In this document: in pieces, positions 61,094 through 64,000 of the stretch
Position numbering within the stretch: position 1 is the first letter of the stretch
How the letters are laid out: the number at the start of each line of letters is the position of its first letter
Source: Bacillota bacterium
GTDB taxonomy: Bacteria > Bacillota > Ch66
Length of the DNA: 64,000 nucleotides
Direction of reading: 5' to 3'
Assembly: GCA_013178045.1 (NCBI GenBank)
Contig: JABLXP010000002.1
Coordinates: 62,001-126,000 of the forward strand
The notes under the pieces: generated by a model
Seen by the model: the letters and a program-made list of their open reading frames with translations, nothing else
Told to the model about the DNA's origin: nothing
The model's database searches: none
Position numbers and translations under genes: made by a program

Positions 61094-61154
61094 TTTACGT
61101 AATTGTAACCAACTTGTTACCTTGGCTAAAAAAATTCTTTACACAACCTTGTTA
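61094..61154 (+). promoter_or_regulatory. Pho-box array upstream of pstS
   Basis: Hexamers at exact 11-bp steps: TTTACG (61094), GTAACC (61105), GTTACC (61116), TAAAAA (61127), TTTACA (61138), TTGTTA (61149). Four match TT(A/T)ACA in at least four of six positions. The sigma-A -10 is unclear. This marks pstS as an independently transcribed member of the Pho regulon. Confidence 0.72.
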
Positions 61155-61243
61155 AGATGAATGGTAAGAAAGAGAAAGCACATCTTCAAAGTAACCATTT
61201 TACTTGGGGGGTGGGGGATAGGCTTATTGAGAATCAGAGGAGT

Positions 61244-61281
61244 AAAGGATTGTATTGAATTTAAAGGATTGTATTGAATTT
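61244..61281 (+). repeat. Perfect 19-bp tandem duplication in the pstS leader
   Basis: AAAGGATTGTATTGAATTT occurs twice head to tail (61244-61262 and 61263-61281), ending just before the pstS ribosome site GAGGAAAGG. Confidence 0.92.
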
Positions 61282-61305
61282 AGAGGAAAGGGATGATCGA
61301 GTAAA

Positions 61306-62142
61306 ATGTTCAAAGGTAAAAAACTACTAGTAGTGATTGGCCTGATTTTTTCGGTAATGCTCACTCTGGTTGTTGGTTGTGGGACCAGTTCTCAATCCGA
61401 ATCCGATAAGTCAAAGGTTACCGAAATTACTATTGCTGGTTCAACTTCGGTTCAGCCGATTTCAGAGGTTTTGGCTCAAGCGTTTATGGCCAAGCACCCG
61501 GAAATCAAGGTTAATGTTCAGGGTGGCGGCTCTACGGCTGGGATTCAAGCGGCAAAGACCGGCACAGCTAACATCGGTTCTTCTTCCCGGGAATTGAAGA
61601 GCGAAGAAAAAGGTCTGGTAGAAACCATGATCTGCAAAGACGGGATTGCCGTAGTGGTAAATCCGAAAAATGAAGTCAAGAATTTAACGATTGACCAAAT
61701 TAGAAAAATTTATAAAGGTGAAATCACTAATTGGAAACAAGTTGGCGGTGCTGATAAGGAGATAAACGTGGTTACTCGAGAAGCAGGTTCCGGTACCCGG
61801 GGAGCGTTTGAAGAACTGGTCATGGGCAAAGATAACCCGATCAGCAGCAAAGCCATCGTGCAAAACTCAACCGGTGCTGTACGCACCACGGTAGCCGGAG
61901 ATGTTAACGCAATTGGCTATGTTTCTCTAGCCAGTTTGAATGAATCAGTTAAAGCCCTCTCTGTTGATGGGGTAGAGCCTACGGTAGAAAATGTAAAGAA
62001 CGGTACCTATAAGATTTCCCGTCCATTCCTGTATTTAACGAAAGAACCCCCGGCTGGAGCAGTTAAGACTTTCATCGATTTCGTCATGTCACCGGAAGGC
62101 CAAAGTTTAATCCAAAAGGAAGGGTTAGTTTTAGTTAAGTAA
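61306..62142 (+). CDS. pstS: Phosphate-binding lipoprotein PstS
   Basis: A 278-residue lipoprotein with signal peptide and lipobox VVGC (Cys near residue 25). The phosphate-binding loops are clear: AGSTSVQPI near residue 45, GGGSTAGIQA near 75, SSSRELKSEE near 98 and REAGSGTRGAFE near 162. It would pass phosphate to PstC/PstA. GAGGAAAGGGATGA precedes the ATG. Confidence 0.96.
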   Translation: MFKGKKLLVVIGLIFSVMLTLVVGCGTSSQSESDKSKVTEITIAGSTSVQPISEVLAQAFMAKHPEIKVNVQGGGSTAGIQAAKTGTANIGSSSRELKSEEKGLVETMICKDGIAVVVNPKNEVKNLTIDQIRKIYKGEITNWKQVGGADKEINVVTREAGSGTRGAFEELVMGKDNPISSKAIVQNSTGAVRTTVAGDVNAIGYVSLASLNESVKALSVDGVEPTVENVKNGTYKISRPFLYLTKEPPAGAVKTFIDFVMSPEGQSLIQKEGLVLVK

Positions 62143-62175
62143 AGAGCATATATAAATATGTTTTCAGACTAATAA

Positions 62176-62206
62176 AACGGGAGGTCTGATCACAGGCGCT
62201 CCCGTT
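62176..62206. terminator. Shared terminator of pstS and the convergent amidase gene
   Basis: AACGGGAG (62176-62183) and CTCCCGTT (62199-62206) form a perfect 8-bp stem. The T tract is better on the minus strand (TTTTATTAG), only 8 nt past the amidase stop. Confidence 0.7.
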
Positions 62207-62213
62207 GGCTTAT

Positions 62214-64000
62214 TTACAGGTTGTTTTCCAGATCTGGCTCGCTGTTTTTTGAAATAGGCCGGGCAAAGTAGTTAACCAGACCGACGGTGATGGCTTCGGC
62301 GGTGCGCTGTCGGAAACTGTCGCTTCTGAGCAGGGCCTCGTCAGACGGATTGGAGATGAAGGCGGTTTCCACTAAAATCGCGGGTACCTTGCTTTCTCTC
62401 AGAACGACATAGCCGCGGCCGGGACTCTGTTTGGTGCCGTGGTCAGTTAAGCGGAGTTCTTGTACCAGCGCTTTTTGCACATCTGCGGCCAGCTGCAAGC
62501 TGCGTTCATCTTGAGTGGAACGATTAGCCGCACCAGTCGTGACAAAGTAATATGTAGTTATGCCATTGATTGACCGGTCGCCATCGGTTGAGTTGGCGTG
62601 AATGCTCAGGAACAAATCGGCCTTGAGTTCATTGGCCACGGCCGGTCGCTGCTCGAGAGGAATCAGCGTATCCGTTGTCCGCGTCAGCACTGCTTTGGCC
62701 CCCAGGCTATTCAGCAGTTCGGCCAGTCGCTGGGCGGTGTCTAAATTAAAGTCCTTTTCTTTAAGGCCGGTTGAGCCGGTGGCGCCAGGGTCTTCACCCC
62801 CATGGCCGGGATCAATGACAATGGTTTTACTCTTCAGACTTGGGGTAGACAGGTCTAATTGTAGGCTCTGGCCGGCATTGTTCACGATTGTCCGCAGGTT
62901 AACCGGTCGTTTCAGATCAATCACGAGCTGGGCCAAACCAGTCTCGTTATCCCGGCAGTTCAGCTGAACCTGCTCGACCAGATTATTGCGATCAACCTGA
63001 ACCGTGGGGACGGCCTTAATTGGGTCTGATTGTGGATCAATGTTTTTAAAGGTTAGGACCAATCGATTGTTGGATTTGAGAACATCAAAATCAAGCATCC
63101 CGGTTGAGGTAATGTTGATCTGGAATCGTTCAGGATCGGCTAGTTGGGTCTTGATCGCTTTTAGTTGCACCGGCGGTAATAGCTGTGGAGCTGGTGGTGC
63201 CGGGTGTTCGTTCGAGCCGCTCCGTGAGGGTTGTTCAGTCCCCTGGATATCTACCAGCCAACCGGCGATCCAGCCAAGCCGGTGGTTTGAGAAAGTAACC
63301 TGGTACCAGTCGCCTGATTTCTTCAAGACGGAAAGACGGGTGCCTCGTTTAAATGTAGCCAGAATGGATGTTCTGGTGCTGGGACCACTGCGGATGTTGG
63401 CATACTTACCAGTTATCACTGCCGTCAGTTGCCGTCCCGTTTGCGCCGGTGTTTCAGTCGGGTTGTCCCGATCATCTCCGGTCATACTACTTGACACGGG
63501 TGCAACTACCCAGTTGGCTACCCAACCTTGACGGCCGTTGAAATCAATCTGGTACCACTCACCGCTTTGACCGGTTACAGCCATGGTCTGACCGGCGGTT
63601 GCCTTGCCGAGCAAGGAATAGCTTGTCCCCGGTCCAGTACGGATATTCGCGTAAGAACCCGCTACTCGGACGGCCTGAGCGTTTGACCCATTTTCGCTTA
63701 CCTGTAACAGCCAGCCAGCCGCCCAGGCGGTTTTTCCATTAGACAGCTTAACTTGATACCAATCCCCCTGCGATTTAATTACCGAGAGGCGAGTGCCGCG
63801 CTCGACTTCTCCGATCTTAGCTGTGTTGGTGCTGGGTCCGGAACGAAGATTAAGGTACTTCCCAGTTACGACCGCAATGGAGTTTGCAAGTGTCGGTACC
63901 GGCGTAGCCAGGGTCAGGAAAAGTCCAAGACATAGCCCAGAAACCGTAACCACCATCACTACTCGGGGGAAAGTCGAAATTTTCTTGTCCGTCAGTAACC
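62214..64000 (-). CDS. N-acetylmuramoyl-L-alanine amidase with three SH3b repeats and an AMIN domain (5' end may lie outside)
   Basis: Secreted cell wall hydrolase, at least 581 residues. The N-terminal signal region is followed by three SH3b repeats (each with NLRSGPST / NIRTGPGT / NIRSGPST and GDWYQV- or GEWYQI-type ends), an AMIN domain (about 270-380) and an Amidase_3 catalytic domain with zinc ligands in IDPGHGGEDPG and SIHANS, and catalytic Glu in LVETAFISNPSD. The frame stays open upstream of GTG 63959 to the window edge (LTDKKISTFPRVV), and no ribosome site is seen, so the real start is probably beyond 64000. Confidence 0.9.
   Translation of the reverse strand, partial: LLTDKKISTFPRVVMVVTVSGLCLGLFLTLATPVPTLANSIAVVTGKYLNLRSGPSTNTAKIGEVERGTRLSVIKSQGDWYQVKLSNGKTAWAAGWLLQVSENGSNAQAVRVAGSYANIRTGPGTSYSLLGKATAGQTMAVTGQSGEWYQIDFNGRQGWVANWVVAPVSSSMTGDDRDNPTETPAQTGRQLTAVITGKYANIRSGPSTRTSILATFKRGTRLSVLKKSGDWYQVTFSNHRLGWIAGWLVDIQGTEQPSRSGSNEHPAPPAPQLLPPVQLKAIKTQLADPERFQINITSTGMLDFDVLKSNNRLVLTFKNIDPQSDPIKAVPTVQVDRNNLVEQVQLNCRDNETGLAQLVIDLKRPVNLRTIVNNAGQSLQLDLSTPSLKSKTIVIDPGHGGEDPGATGSTGLKEKDFNLDTAQRLAELLNSLGAKAVLTRTTDTLIPLEQRPAVANELKADLFLSIHANSTDGDRSINGITTYYFVTTGAANRSTQDERSLQLAADVQKALVQELRLTDHGTKQSPGRGYVVLRESKVPAILVETAFISNPSDEALLRSDSFRQRTAEAITVGLVNYFARPISKNSEPDLENNL

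Noticed and set aside
61049-61160. Small ORF reading through the pstS Pho boxes
   Set aside because: It has a good AGGAGGTG, but would need an ATA start and codes across the PhoP-site array; a protein is unlikely.

Overview
The window comes from an endospore-forming Firmicute, most likely a Clostridia member of the Peptococcaceae / Desulfotomaculum-Pelotomaculum type. This is inferred from gene content and order; no rRNA gene is present to test it. The supporting blocks are argR-recN-spoIVB-spo0A, spoIIM-xerD-deoB-pdp-dacF-spoIIAA-spoIIAB-sigF-spoVAC-AD-AE (without spoVAA/AB), a DHH/CBS/nucleotidyltransferase tRNA enzyme next to scpAB, and ytfJ-spmA-spmB. Nearly all genes lie on the + strand. 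The exceptions are a glycogen-debranching-type enzyme, a small membrane protein, a stress-type protein and a cell wall amidase.

Layout. 1-4.6 kb: end of argR, then recN, spoIVB and spo0A. 4.8-14.5 kb: peptidase, Nudix hydrolase, endonuclease Q-like protein, spoIIM, xerD, nucleoside catabolism (deoB, pdp), DUF1540 and dacF. 14.6-20.9 kb: spoIIA operon with sigF, a dodecin, and the spoVA genes with spoVAF. 21-24.2 kb: an acyl-CoA dehydratase activator trio. 24.3-31.7 kb: a TrpB2-type enzyme, a decayed unrecognised gene cut by a TnpB element, the debranching enzyme, and lysA behind a lysine riboswitch. 31.8-36.2 kb: a GerA-type germinant receptor operon whose B subunit is frameshifted. 36.6-45.4 kb: tRNA nucleotidyltransferase, site-2 protease, scpA, scpB, DUF2953, ytfJ, spmA, spmB, a Rossmann-chemoreceptor fusion and rluB. 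45.4-53.1 kb: stress protein, HDOD protein, a glnK remnant before amtB, larE-larB and a J-domain protein. 53.2-62.2 kb: the phosphate regulon phoP-phoR-pstC-pstA-pstB-phoU, a phosphoesterase, then pstS about 1 kb downstream. The window ends with an SH3b/AMIN amidase.

How it works together. The first half is largely the sporulation decision (Spo0A), forespore compartmentalisation (SpoIIAA/AB/SigF), engulfment (SpoIIM), sigma-K signalling (SpoIVB), dipicolinate transport (SpoVA) and germination (GerA, YtfJ). Candidate sigma-H promoters with the same layout precede spo0A, spoIIA and the Rossmann-MCP gene, and the last two carry Spo0A-box-like sequence. The phosphate block has Pho-box arrays of 11-bp period before phoP, pstC and pstS, and a terminator overlapping a 34-codon leader ORF before phoP.

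Most unusual observations: (a) nine degenerate hairpins at roughly 40-bp intervals (60315-60713) with related loops and different but mostly self-complementary stems, between the phoU-phosphoesterase genes and pstS; (b) a soluble Rossmann-MCP fusion; (c) the leader ORF/terminator before phoPR; (d) a structured leader and truncated glnK before amtB; (e) one-base lesions at the end of spoIVB and in gerAB; (f) a TnpB element that probably cut off a gene remnant with a weak resemblance to CARF effectors.
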